Assembly: GCA_021203365.1 (NCBI GenBank) | Contig: JAJQBI010000031.1 | Coordinates: 1-34,678, forward strand | Source of the DNA: Clostridiales bacterium | Lineage (GTDB): Bacteria > Bacillota > Clostridia > Lachnospirales > Lachnospiraceae | Length of the DNA stretch: 34,678 bases | Reading direction: 5' to 3' | Shown: positions 23,663 to 30,758 of the stretch, in pieces | Layout: each line of letters opens with the position of its first letter | Numbering within the stretch: the stretch's first letter is position 1 | Translations under genes and position numbers: made by a program | Notes under the pieces: generated by a model | Seen by the model: only the letters and a program-made list of their open reading frames with translations | The model's database searches: none | What the model was told of the DNA's origin: nothing

Positions 23663-24745
23663 ATGATTAAAAGGATTGGCATGTTGACAAGTGGCGGAGA
23701 CTGCCAGGCGCTGAACGCGACTATGCGGGGCGTGGTAAAGGGACTGAGCAACAGCATTGACGAGCTGGAGATTTATGGTTTTGACGATGGATACAAGGGA
23801 TTGATCTATGGCAAATACCGGATGCTCACCTCGAAGGATTTTTCCGGTATTCTGACCCAGGGCGGCACTATTCTGGGAACGTCCAGACAGCCGTTCAAGC
23901 TGATGCGCGTACCGGATGAAAAGGGAGTGGACAAGGTGGCGGCCATGAAGCAGACATACTATAAGCTTTGTCTGGACTGCCTTGTGATCCTGGGAGGCAA
24001 CGGAACCCAGAAGACGGCCAACCTTCTTCGCGAGGAGGGGCTGAATATTATTCATCTTCCCAAGACCATTGACAACGATATCTGGGGGACGGATATGACC
24101 TTTGGTTTCCAGAGCGCCGTGAATATTGCCACCGACGCCATTGACTGCATTCACACCACTGCCGCTTCCCACGGCCGTGTATTTATCGTGGAGGTTATGG
24201 GCCATAAGGTTGGAAGTCTTACGCTGCACGCCGGTCTGGCCGGCGGCGCGGACATCATCCTGATTCCTGAAATTCCATATGATGTTAAAAAGGTGATCGC
24301 AGCCATCAATAAGCGGGCCAGGGCGGGCAAGCGCTTTACGATTCTCGCGGTTGCGGAGGGCGCGATTTCCAAGGAGGACGCCAAGCTTTCCAAGAAGAAA
24401 TATAAGGAAAAGCTGGCGGAGCGCGCGAAGAAATATCCCTCTGTTTCATATGAGATCGCGGACCGGATCCAGAAGGAGACCGGAAGCGAGGTTCGCATCA
24501 CAGTTCCAGGCCATACCCAGCGAGGCGGGGAGCCCTGTCCCTATGACCGTGTTCTTTCCACAAGGATCGGTGCGGGCGCAGCGCAGGCCATTATCGACGA
24601 AGAGTATGGCATCATGATCGGTATTGTGAACAATAAGATCAAGCGCGTGCCCCTGGCGGAGTGCGCGGGCAAGCTGAAGATGGTTTCCGAGAAGGATCAG
24701 ACCGTCCAGGCAGCCAAACAGATTGGAATCAGCTTTGGAGATTGA
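23663..24745 (+). CDS. pfkA: 6-phosphofructokinase
   Basis: 360-aa enzyme phosphorylating fructose 6-phosphate, the committed step of glycolysis. Start chosen at MIKRIGMLTSGGD because GGAGG lies 5 nt upstream. Visible: nucleotide loop TSGGDCQALNA (8-18), LGGNGTQKTA (phosphoryl-donor site), the catalytic PKTIDNDIWGTD, and VEVMGHKVGSLTLHAGLAGGAD. The donor-site position equivalent to E. coli Gly104 is Gly and that of Gly124 is Lys (PKTIDND), a combination reported for a group of ATP-dependent long PFKs, while PPi enzymes have Asp/Lys. The Asp normally before Gly104 is Asn here. ATP dependence is therefore likely but not certain. dnaX begins 66 nt downstream. Confidence 0.93.
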   Translation: MIKRIGMLTSGGDCQALNATMRGVVKGLSNSIDELEIYGFDDGYKGLIYGKYRMLTSKDFSGILTQGGTILGTSRQPFKLMRVPDEKGVDKVAAMKQTYYKLCLDCLVILGGNGTQKTANLLREEGLNIIHLPKTIDNDIWGTDMTFGFQSAVNIATDAIDCIHTTAASHGRVFIVEVMGHKVGSLTLHAGLAGGADIILIPEIPYDVKKVIAAINKRARAGKRFTILAVAEGAISKEDAKLSKKKYKEKLAERAKKYPSVSYEIADRIQKETGSEVRITVPGHTQRGGEPCPYDRVLSTRIGAGAAQAIIDEEYGIMIGIVNNKIKRVPLAECAGKLKMVSEKDQTVQAAKQIGISFGD

Positions 24746-24811
24746 CGGCGTCCGGGACACGGTCTGTGAGCCCGGCTGCGTTATGCCCGACAGGATGAAA
24801 AGAGGTGTTCC

Positions 24812-26425
24812 ATGAGCTATACAGCCCTTTATCGGAAGTTTCGGCCGGATAATTTTGCGGATGTAAAAGGCCAGGATCATATCGTGACGACTCTGACCAA
24901 TCAGATTCGGGCAAACCGCATCGGGCACGCCTACCTGTTCTGCGGAACCCGGGGCACAGGCAAGACCACAGTGGCCAAAATACTGGCCAGGGCGGTGAAC
25001 TGCCAGCATCCGGTAAACGGAAGTCCATGCAATGAATGTGAGATGTGCCGGGCCATTTTGTCCGGCACATCTATGAATGTGATTGAGATTGACGCTGCCT
25101 CCAACAATGGCGTGGACAATATCCGCGAGATCCGGGAGGAGGTTGCCTATCGCCCAACAGAGGGCAATTATAAGGTATATATCATTGACGAGGTTCACAT
25201 GCTTTCCACCGGAGCCTTCAACGCTCTTCTGAAAACCCTGGAGGAACCTCCCTCCTATGTGATCTTTATTCTGGCGACCACGGAGGCTCATAAGATCCCT
25301 GTCACCATCCTTTCCAGATGCCAGAGATATGATTTCCATCGTATTTCTCTGGATACCATTGCGGCGCGTCTGTCGGAGCTGCTGAAGGTGGAAGGTGTGG
25401 AGGCGGAGGAAAAGGCCGTCCGCTATGTGGCCCGGGCGGGGGACGGTTCCATGCGCGATGCTCTGAGTCTTCTGGATCAGTGCATCGCTTTTTACCTTGG
25501 GCAGACACTGACCTATGACCGTGTGCTGGATGTGCTGGGGGCCGTGGATACAGAGGTTTTCAGCCGCCTTCTGCGGAAAATTCTGGCCGGGGATGTGACC
25601 GGCTCCATCCGGATCCTGGAGGAGCTGATCATGGGAGGCCGGGAGCTGGGGCAGTTTGTGGGGGATTTTACCTGGTATATGCGGAATCTTCTTCTGGTAA
25701 AAACCTCGGAGAATCCGGAGGACGCCGTTGATGTCTCCTCCGAGAATCTCCGGCTTCTCCGGGAGGAGAGCGAGATGACGGATATTGACACGCTGATGCG
25801 GTATATCCGTGTTTTTTCCGAGCTTTCCGGCCAGATCCGCTATGCGGCCCAGAAAAGAGTGCTGGTGGAGATTGCGCTGATTAAGCTGTGCCGTCCGGCG
25901 ATGGAGACAAATCTGGATTCCCTTCTGGATCGTGTGCGGGTTCTGGAAAAGCAGATGGAGGAGCGTCCGGCGGGGCCGGCAGTTATGGCGGAAATAACCG
26001 GAAGGAGACAGGGCTCTGGGGAAGCGGGCCTGGAAGATTCGTCCGGGGAGCCTGCACCCGCGAAGGCCGCGCCGGAGGACCTGAAAAAGATTGTGGCCGG
26101 ATGGCGCGGAATTGTAAACCGGATATCCGGCGGCGCATTCCGGATCGCCCTGCAGCAGGCCGTTCCAAAATACAACGGGGATACGGGAGAGCCGGTGCTT
26201 TATGTGGAATTTCAGAATTTCCGCGGCAAAAATTATGTGGATGATCCGGAGGCAAAAGCGGAGCTTGCGGACATTATCCGGGAGCAGACCGGAAAGACTG
26301 TGGAAATTCATATGCTTGTGGCAGGGGAACACCCACATGGGAATCTGTCCCGGATTACCGTGGATCAGGCGATCCGGGAGAACATTCATATGGATGTGGT
26401 AATTGAAGAGGGGCCGGAGGAGTAA
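24812..26425 (+). CDS. dnaX: DNA polymerase III subunits gamma/tau
   Basis: 537-aa clamp-loader ATPase. Walker A GTRGTGKTT (45-53), zinc module with Cys 64, 73, 76 and 79, Walker B IIDEVH (124-129), sensor/SRC motif (SRCQRYDF, 168-175) and the DAL SLLDQ block are all present. The C-terminal third (about 380-537) is a less conserved tau-like region ending in an acidic tail. It loads the sliding clamp and links polymerase to helicase. No strong A-AAA-AAG slippery site is seen, so only the full form may be made. It is followed closely by ybaB and recR, the classic Firmicutes operon. Confidence 0.97.
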   Translation: MSYTALYRKFRPDNFADVKGQDHIVTTLTNQIRANRIGHAYLFCGTRGTGKTTVAKILARAVNCQHPVNGSPCNECEMCRAILSGTSMNVIEIDAASNNGVDNIREIREEVAYRPTEGNYKVYIIDEVHMLSTGAFNALLKTLEEPPSYVIFILATTEAHKIPVTILSRCQRYDFHRISLDTIAARLSELLKVEGVEAEEKAVRYVARAGDGSMRDALSLLDQCIAFYLGQTLTYDRVLDVLGAVDTEVFSRLLRKILAGDVTGSIRILEELIMGGRELGQFVGDFTWYMRNLLLVKTSENPEDAVDVSSENLRLLREESEMTDIDTLMRYIRVFSELSGQIRYAAQKRVLVEIALIKLCRPAMETNLDSLLDRVRVLEKQMEERPAGPAVMAEITGRRQGSGEAGLEDSSGEPAPAKAAPEDLKKIVAGWRGIVNRISGGAFRIALQQAVPKYNGDTGEPVLYVEFQNFRGKNYVDDPEAKAELADIIREQTGKTVEIHMLVAGEHPHGNLSRITVDQAIRENIHMDVVIEEGPEE

Positions 26426-26439
26426 GAAAGGAAGATGTT

Positions 26440-26790
26440 ATGGCAAAGCGTGGAGGATATGCGGGCGGTATGCCCGGAAATATGAGCAATCTGATGAAAC
26501 AGGCGCAGAAAATGCAGCGCCAGATGGAAGTGAGTCAGAAGGAACTGGAGGAAAAGGAATTTACCGCCGCGTCCGGAGGCGGAGCGGTGGAAGTTACCAT
26601 TACCGGCAAGCGCGAGATAAAGAAGGTAACCCTGGCCCCGGAGGCGGTGGACCCGGAGGATATTGAAATGCTGGAGGATATGATTGCTGCGGCGGTCAAT
26701 GAGGCAATCCGTATGGTTGACGAGGAGAATATGGCAGCCATGTCCAAATTTACCGGCGGGATGAACATGGGCGGAGGCTTTCCGTTCTGA
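26440..26790 (+). CDS. ybaB: YbaB/EbfC family nucleoid-associated protein
   Basis: 116-aa DNA-binding protein. The N-terminus is Gly/Met-rich (MAKRGGYAGGMPGNMSN), then LMKQAQKMQRQMEVSQKELEEKEF (18-41) forms the usual helix and SGGGAVEVTITGKREIKKV the beta part, ending in a Met/Gly tail. The family forms dimers that coat or bend DNA. It begins 14 nt after dnaX; the stop TGA overlaps the recR ATG by one base, so the three genes are co-transcribed and coupled. Confidence 0.95.
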   Translation: MAKRGGYAGGMPGNMSNLMKQAQKMQRQMEVSQKELEEKEFTAASGGGAVEVTITGKREIKKVTLAPEAVDPEDIEMLEDMIAAAVNEAIRMVDEENMAAMSKFTGGMNMGGGFPF

Positions 26791-27389
26791 TGGAGTATTA
26801 CAGCAGTCATATCAATAAACTGATTGAGCAGCTTTCCCATCTCCCGGGAATCGGGGCAAAATCCGCCCAGCGGCTGGCGTTTCACATTATCAATATGCCG
26901 GCGGATCAGGTGGAGCAGCTGACTTCATCGATTACGGCGGCGAGAAAGAATGTGCGGTACTGTAAATGCTGCTGTACACTGACGGATCAGGAAATCTGTC
27001 CGATCTGTGCCAGTGAAAAGCGGGATCATTCCACGATTATGGTGGTGGAGAATCCAAGGGACCTGGCCGCTTATGAAAAAACCGGGAAATTTGAGGGCGT
27101 CTATCATGTTCTTCACGGAGCGATTTCCCCCATGCTTGGCATCGGGCCGGATGATATCCGCCTGAAGGAGCTGATGACACGGCTTTCCGGGGAAGATGTA
27201 AAGGAGCTGATCATAGCCACAAATTCAAGCCTGGAAGGTGAGACCACCGCCATGTACATCAGCCGGCTGGTGAAGCCCATCGGGATCAGAGTAAGCCGGA
27301 TTGCCAGTGGTGTGCCTGTGGGCGGCGACCTGGAGTATATTGATGAGGTGACTCTTCTGCGTGCGCTGGAGGGAAGAGTGGATCTGTAA
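26790..27389 (+). CDS. recR: Recombination protein RecR
   Basis: 199-aa RecFOR-pathway protein that helps load RecA at gaps. Helix-hairpin-helix LPGIGAKSAQRLAFHI (18-33), a four-Cys zinc finger (CKCC...CPIC, about 55-72), and a Toprim domain starting STIMVVENPRDLAAYEKTG are complete. The C-terminal Walker-like RIASGVPVGGDLEYIDEVTL is standard. Its ATG overlaps the ybaB stop (A of TGATG). No clear terminator follows before the fsa promoter at 27438. Confidence 0.97.
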   Translation: MEYYSSHINKLIEQLSHLPGIGAKSAQRLAFHIINMPADQVEQLTSSITAARKNVRYCKCCCTLTDQEICPICASEKRDHSTIMVVENPRDLAAYEKTGKFEGVYHVLHGAISPMLGIGPDDIRLKELMTRLSGEDVKELIIATNSSLEGETTAMYISRLVKPIGIRVSRIASGVPVGGDLEYIDEVTLLRALEGRVDL

Positions 27390-27437
27390 AAATTTGTCTG
27401 GGATTTTTCCGGATTCTGACCTGATTGGAGGGCCAAC

Positions 27438-27466
27438 TTGACCCTGGGTTCAGAATCCGCTATAAT
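27438..27466 (+). promoter_or_regulatory. Promoter of fsa-transketolase operon
   Basis: -35 TTGACC (27438-27443) and -10 TATAAT (27461-27466), 17-bp spacer. Start near 27473, followed at once by a GCACC/GGTGC hairpin (27477-27490). Confidence 0.8.
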
Positions 27467-27520
27467 TAGAGACAGAGCACCTGACGGTGCAAAAAAAGCG
27501 GCAGATGCAACAAAGTCATA

Positions 27521-27543
27521 GGCGGCAAAATACCTTTTGCTGC
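27521..27543 (+). repeat. Leader hairpin, copy upstream of fsa
   Basis: Arms GCGGCAAAA and TTTTGCTGC pair over 9 bp with one G-U around the TACC loop (27531-27534). It lies 31 nt before the fsa ATG and about 50 nt after the predicted transcription start. Confidence 0.72.
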
Positions 27544-27574
27544 TTCCATCATTTCATTATTCAGGAGGAAAAAA

Positions 27575-28228
27575 ATGAAGTTTTTTATTGACACAGCCAA
27601 AGTTGAAGACATCAAAGCTGCAAATGATATGGGAATTATCTGTGGCGTGACCACCAATCCCTCTCTGATTGCCAAGGAGGGCCGTGATTTTAATGAGGTT
27701 ATTAAGGAGATCACCACAATCGTGGACGGCCCCATCAGCGGTGAGGTGAAAGCCACCACCACAGATGCGGAGGGGATGATTCGTGAGGGCCGCGAGATTG
27801 CGAAAATCCATCCGAATATGGTTGTAAAGATCCCGATGACGGGAGAAGGACTGAAAGCCGTGAAGGTTCTTGCCTCCGAAGGGGTAAAGACCAATGTGAC
27901 TCTTATTTTTACCGCCAACCAGGCACTTCTGGCCGCCAGAGCAGGCGCGACCTATGTATCTCCGTTCCTCGGCAGACTGGATGATATTTCCACAGACGGA
28001 CTGGATCTGATCCGCCAGATTGCGGAGATTTTTGCCGTGGCGGACATTTCCACAGAGATCATCGCGGCAAGCGTGCGTCATCCTGTGCATGTTACGGAGT
28101 GCGCACTGGCAGGTGCGGACATTGCGACTGTACCGTTTAAGGTTCTGGAGCAGATGCTGCATCATCCGCTGACCGACGCGGGAATTGAGAAATTCCAGAA
28201 AGACTACAAAGCTGTTTTCGGAGAATAA
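27575..28228 (+). CDS. fsa: Fructose-6-phosphate aldolase / small transaldolase
   Basis: 217-aa single-domain aldolase of the FSA/TalC family. It either transfers dihydroxyacetone units (transaldolase) or cleaves fructose 6-phosphate. [26 protein letters not shown], the Schiff-base lysine in VVKIPMT (about residue 88), NVTLIF and [15 protein letters not shown] are all present. AGGAGG sits 8 nt before the ATG. Because transketolase subunits follow on the same strand (22-nt gap), a transaldolase role in the non-oxidative pentose phosphate pathway is the more likely one. The leader carries a member of the hairpin family. Confidence 0.94.
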   Translation: MKFFIDTAKVEDIKAANDMGIICGVTTNPSLIAKEGRDFNEVIKEITTIVDGPISGEVKATTTDAEGMIREGREIAKIHPNMVVKIPMTGEGLKAVKVLASEGVKTNVTLIFTANQALLAARAGATYVSPFLGRLDDISTDGLDLIRQIAEIFAVADISTEIIAASVRHPVHVTECALAGADIATVPFKVLEQMLHHPLTDAGIEKFQKDYKAVFGE

Positions 28229-28250
28229 GCACAGGATTCGGGAGGAACTT

Positions 28251-29090
28251 ATGGAAAAACTTGAGCTTCAGAAAATCGCCAACGAGGTCCGCAAGGGCAT
28301 CGTAACGGCCGTGCATGCGGCGAAAGCCGGACATCCCGGCGGTTCCCTTTCCGCGGCGGATGTTTTTACCTATTTATATTTTGAGGAGATGAATATTGAT
28401 CCGAAGGATCCGAAGAAACCGGATCGGGACCGTTTTGTTCTTTCCAAGGGCCATACGGCGCCGGGACTTTATTCTGTGCTGGCCCAGAGGGGTTATTTCC
28501 CCCGGGAAGACTTAAAGACGCTTCGCCATCTGGGCTCTTATCTTCAGGGACATCCGGATATGAAGCATATTCCGGGTGTGGACATGTCCAGCGGCTCTCT
28601 TGGGCAGGGAATCTCTGCGGCGGCGGGCATGGCGCTGTCGGCGAAGCTTAGCGGAGAAGATTATCGTGTTTATACCCTTCTGGGAGACGGTGAGATTCAG
28701 GAAGGCCAGGTGTGGGAGGCTGCCATGTTCGCGGGCTTCCGCAAGCTGGACAATCTGGTTGTAATTGTGGACAACAATGGTCTGCAGATTGACGGAAGAA
28801 TTGACGAGGTGTGCTCTCCTTATCCCATCGATAAGAAATTTGAGGCATTTAACTTCCATGTAATTAATGTGGAGGACGGAAATGATATGGATCAGCTTCG
28901 CGCGGCCTTTGAGGAAGCGCGGACCGTCAAGGGGGCTCCCAGCGCGATTATCATGAAGACCGTCAAGGGCAAGGGCGTTTCCTATATGGAAAACGCGGTT
29001 GGCTGGCATGGAAAGGCTCCCAACGATGAGCAGTATGCACAGGCCATGGAAGAACTGGAGAAAGCAGGTGAAGCGTTATGTCAGAAGTAA
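28251..29090 (+). CDS. Transketolase, N-terminal (TPP-binding) subunit
   Basis: 279 aa from the ATG with GGAGG 5 nt upstream; the frame is open further back into fsa but without a ribosome site. It carries the first half of transketolase: AAKAGHPGGSLSAADV, DRFVLSKGHTAPGLYSVL, MSSGSLGQGISAAAGMAL and the TPP/Mg motif GDGEIQEGQVWEA ... NNGLQIDG. Split transketolases work as heterotetramers. The last 13 nt overlap the next gene, so the two halves are made together. Confidence 0.96.
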   Translation: MEKLELQKIANEVRKGIVTAVHAAKAGHPGGSLSAADVFTYLYFEEMNIDPKDPKKPDRDRFVLSKGHTAPGLYSVLAQRGYFPREDLKTLRHLGSYLQGHPDMKHIPGVDMSSGSLGQGISAAAGMALSAKLSGEDYRVYTLLGDGEIQEGQVWEAAMFAGFRKLDNLVVIVDNNGLQIDGRIDEVCSPYPIDKKFEAFNFHVINVEDGNDMDQLRAAFEEARTVKGAPSAIIMKTVKGKGVSYMENAVGWHGKAPNDEQYAQAMEELEKAGEALCQK

Positions 29091-30016
29091 AGAAGATTGC
29101 TACCAGGGCCAGCTATGGGAACGCTCTGGTTGAGCTCGGCCGACAGCATGAGGACGTAGTGGTTCTCGACGCGGATCTTGCCGCGGCAACGCAGACCGGT
29201 ATTTTTAAGAAGGAATTTCCGGAACGCCATATTGACTGCGGAATCGCGGAATGCAATATGACCGGAGTGGGAGCGGGCATTGCCACCACGGGGAAGGTTC
29301 CCTTTATCAGCACCTTTGCCATGTTTGCCTCCGGACGCGCCTATGAGCAGGTGCGCAACTCCATCGGCTATCCAAGGCTGAATGTAAAGATCGGCGCCAC
29401 CCATGGCGGAATCTCTGTGGGGGAGGACGGAGCTACCCATCAGTGTTGCGAGGACTTTGCCCTGATGCGGGTAATTCCGGGTATGGTTGTAGCCAGCCCT
29501 GCCGACGACATTGAGGCAAAAGCCCTGGTGAAGGCGGCCTATGAGCACCAGGGACCGGTTTACATGCGTTTTGGCCGCCTTGCCGTTCCGGTGATTAACG
29601 ACAATCCGGATTATAAATTTGAACTTGGAAAGGGCATTGTTCTTCGCGAAGGGAAGGACGTGGCCATAATTGCCAACGGCCTTTGCGTGGCCGCCGCTCT
29701 GGAAGCCGCACAGAAGCTGGCCGCGGACGGAATCGACGCGAAGGTGATCAATATTCATACCATTAAGCCTCTGGATGAGGAGCTGGTAATTGCAGCGGCG
29801 AAAGAAACCGGAAAGGTCGTCACCGTGGAAGAACATTCGATTATCGGAGGCCTTGGCGGAGCTGTCTGCGAGTGCCTGTCCGAAAATGCTCCGGTTCCGG
29901 TGAAACGCATCGGCATTAACGATGTGTTTGGCGAATCCGGCCCGGCAGCAGCGCTTCTGGAAAAATACGAACTGGACGGCGCGGGAATTTATAAGCAGGT
30001 GAAGGCCTTTCTCTGA
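29078..30016 (+). CDS. Transketolase, C-terminal (pyrimidine-binding) subunit
   Basis: 312-aa second half of transketolase. It contains the TPP-activating glutamate in CGIAECNMTGVGAG, the FATFAMFAS-like block (PFISTFAMFASGRAYEQVRN), ATHGGISVGEDGATHQ, and the C-terminal domain with ITVEEHSIIGGLGGAV-like TVEEHSIIGGLGGAVCE. It starts inside the end of the N-subunit gene (13-nt overlap). Its 3' end overlaps the convergent yyaC gene by 101 nt, with no terminator between them. Confidence 0.96.
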   Translation: MSEVKKIATRASYGNALVELGRQHEDVVVLDADLAAATQTGIFKKEFPERHIDCGIAECNMTGVGAGIATTGKVPFISTFAMFASGRAYEQVRNSIGYPRLNVKIGATHGGISVGEDGATHQCCEDFALMRVIPGMVVASPADDIEAKALVKAAYEHQGPVYMRFGRLAVPVINDNPDYKFELGKGIVLREGKDVAIIANGLCVAAALEAAQKLAADGIDAKVINIHTIKPLDEELVIAAAKETGKVVTVEEHSIIGGLGGAVCECLSENAPVPVKRIGINDVFGESGPAAALLEKYELDGAGIYKQVKAFL

Positions 30017-30554
30017 TCTCTGATTCCTGAAGGAAGGTCTCGATTCCTCCGACAATGATGTCTCCCAGAGAGATCACCGTAGAGAGGCGGGTGGTCTGGA
30101 GCGCCGTCTGCTCCATATGTCCGCAGATATTGACGATTCCGGTGATGTGGATATCACCGACAGGCGGCAGATCCTTCTGCACCCCGGCACCTGGGTACAG
30201 TGCGCCATTTCCGATGGTCACGTATCCCAGGTGCTTTTTTTGTCCAAGGGAGGCGTCAACGGCAATGACAAGAGCATGGGGGTGCAGACGGTGTATGGAT
30301 TCCCGAGTGCGGGCAAGGTTCAGAGCATGTACCGGTTTTTGCAGAGTTCCGTAAATGGAAACACCCCATAAATTGCGGCCGCTCAGCTGATGGCCCACAT
30401 AAGGTCCAAGGCAGTCGCCGGTTACCCGGTCGCTTCCCACACACAGAAAGACAAGCTCATTCCAGTTCCCGGAATGGCCGCATATGCAGTTTTTTAAAAG
30501 AAAGGCCAGATCCTTCTCAGGGTTGTTCTTTCTGGTGTCAATATAAAAAGCCAT
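29916..30554 (-). CDS. yyaC: YyaC family spore protein (DUF1256)
   Basis: 212 aa. The core VFLCVGSDRVTGDCLGPYVGHQL, HALVIAVDASLGQ, HITGIVNICGHMEQTALQTTRLSTV and ISLGDIIVGGIETFL matches the DUF1256 family, distantly related to the GPR spore protease fold. It is found in endospore formers and is expressed during sporulation. The core ends near residue 177; a further 35 residues rich in Arg and Pro are encoded opposite the end of the transketolase gene and may be a read-on tail. GCGAGG lies 7 nt before the ATG. No clear housekeeping promoter is seen, consistent with a sporulation sigma factor. Confidence 0.88.
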   Translation of the reverse strand: MAFYIDTRKNNPEKDLAFLLKNCICGHSGNWNELVFLCVGSDRVTGDCLGPYVGHQLSGRNLWGVSIYGTLQKPVHALNLARTRESIHRLHPHALVIAVDASLGQKKHLGYVTIGNGALYPGAGVQKDLPPVGDIHITGIVNICGHMEQTALQTTRLSTVISLGDIIVGGIETFLQESEIRERPSPAYKFPRRPVRIFPEALLPGRIRQTHR

Positions 30555-30758
30555 TAAAAACCTCGCCTGTAATGAAACCCTTTGTGTTCTCCGCTCCCAT
30601 GGATGCAGTCATGTTTTCCTGTATCATCATCTTATCCCGTTCAGGCCAAAAATATGCATACGCAGATTCTGTCGTTAAATTCTTGGATAAGACAGCCCTG
30701 TTCCGTCAAAATCTGCATTTTTCATGTGATATGCTGATACCCGAAGGGGTGATGTGAT

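Noticed and set aside
26080-26092. Slippery site for gamma/tau frameshifting in dnaX
   Set aside because: Only five A followed by G (CTG AAA AAG), not the A-AAA-AAG heptamer, and no clear stimulatory hairpin.
24446-26389. Long minus-strand open frame (647 codons) opposite dnaX
   Set aside because: Shadow of pfk/dnaX codon bias; composition is His/Pro/Gln-rich and unlike a real protein.
30572-30757. 61-aa plus-strand ORF before the LysM gene
   Set aside because: No ribosome binding site and no recognisable features; the region is more likely the leaders of yyaC and the LysM gene.
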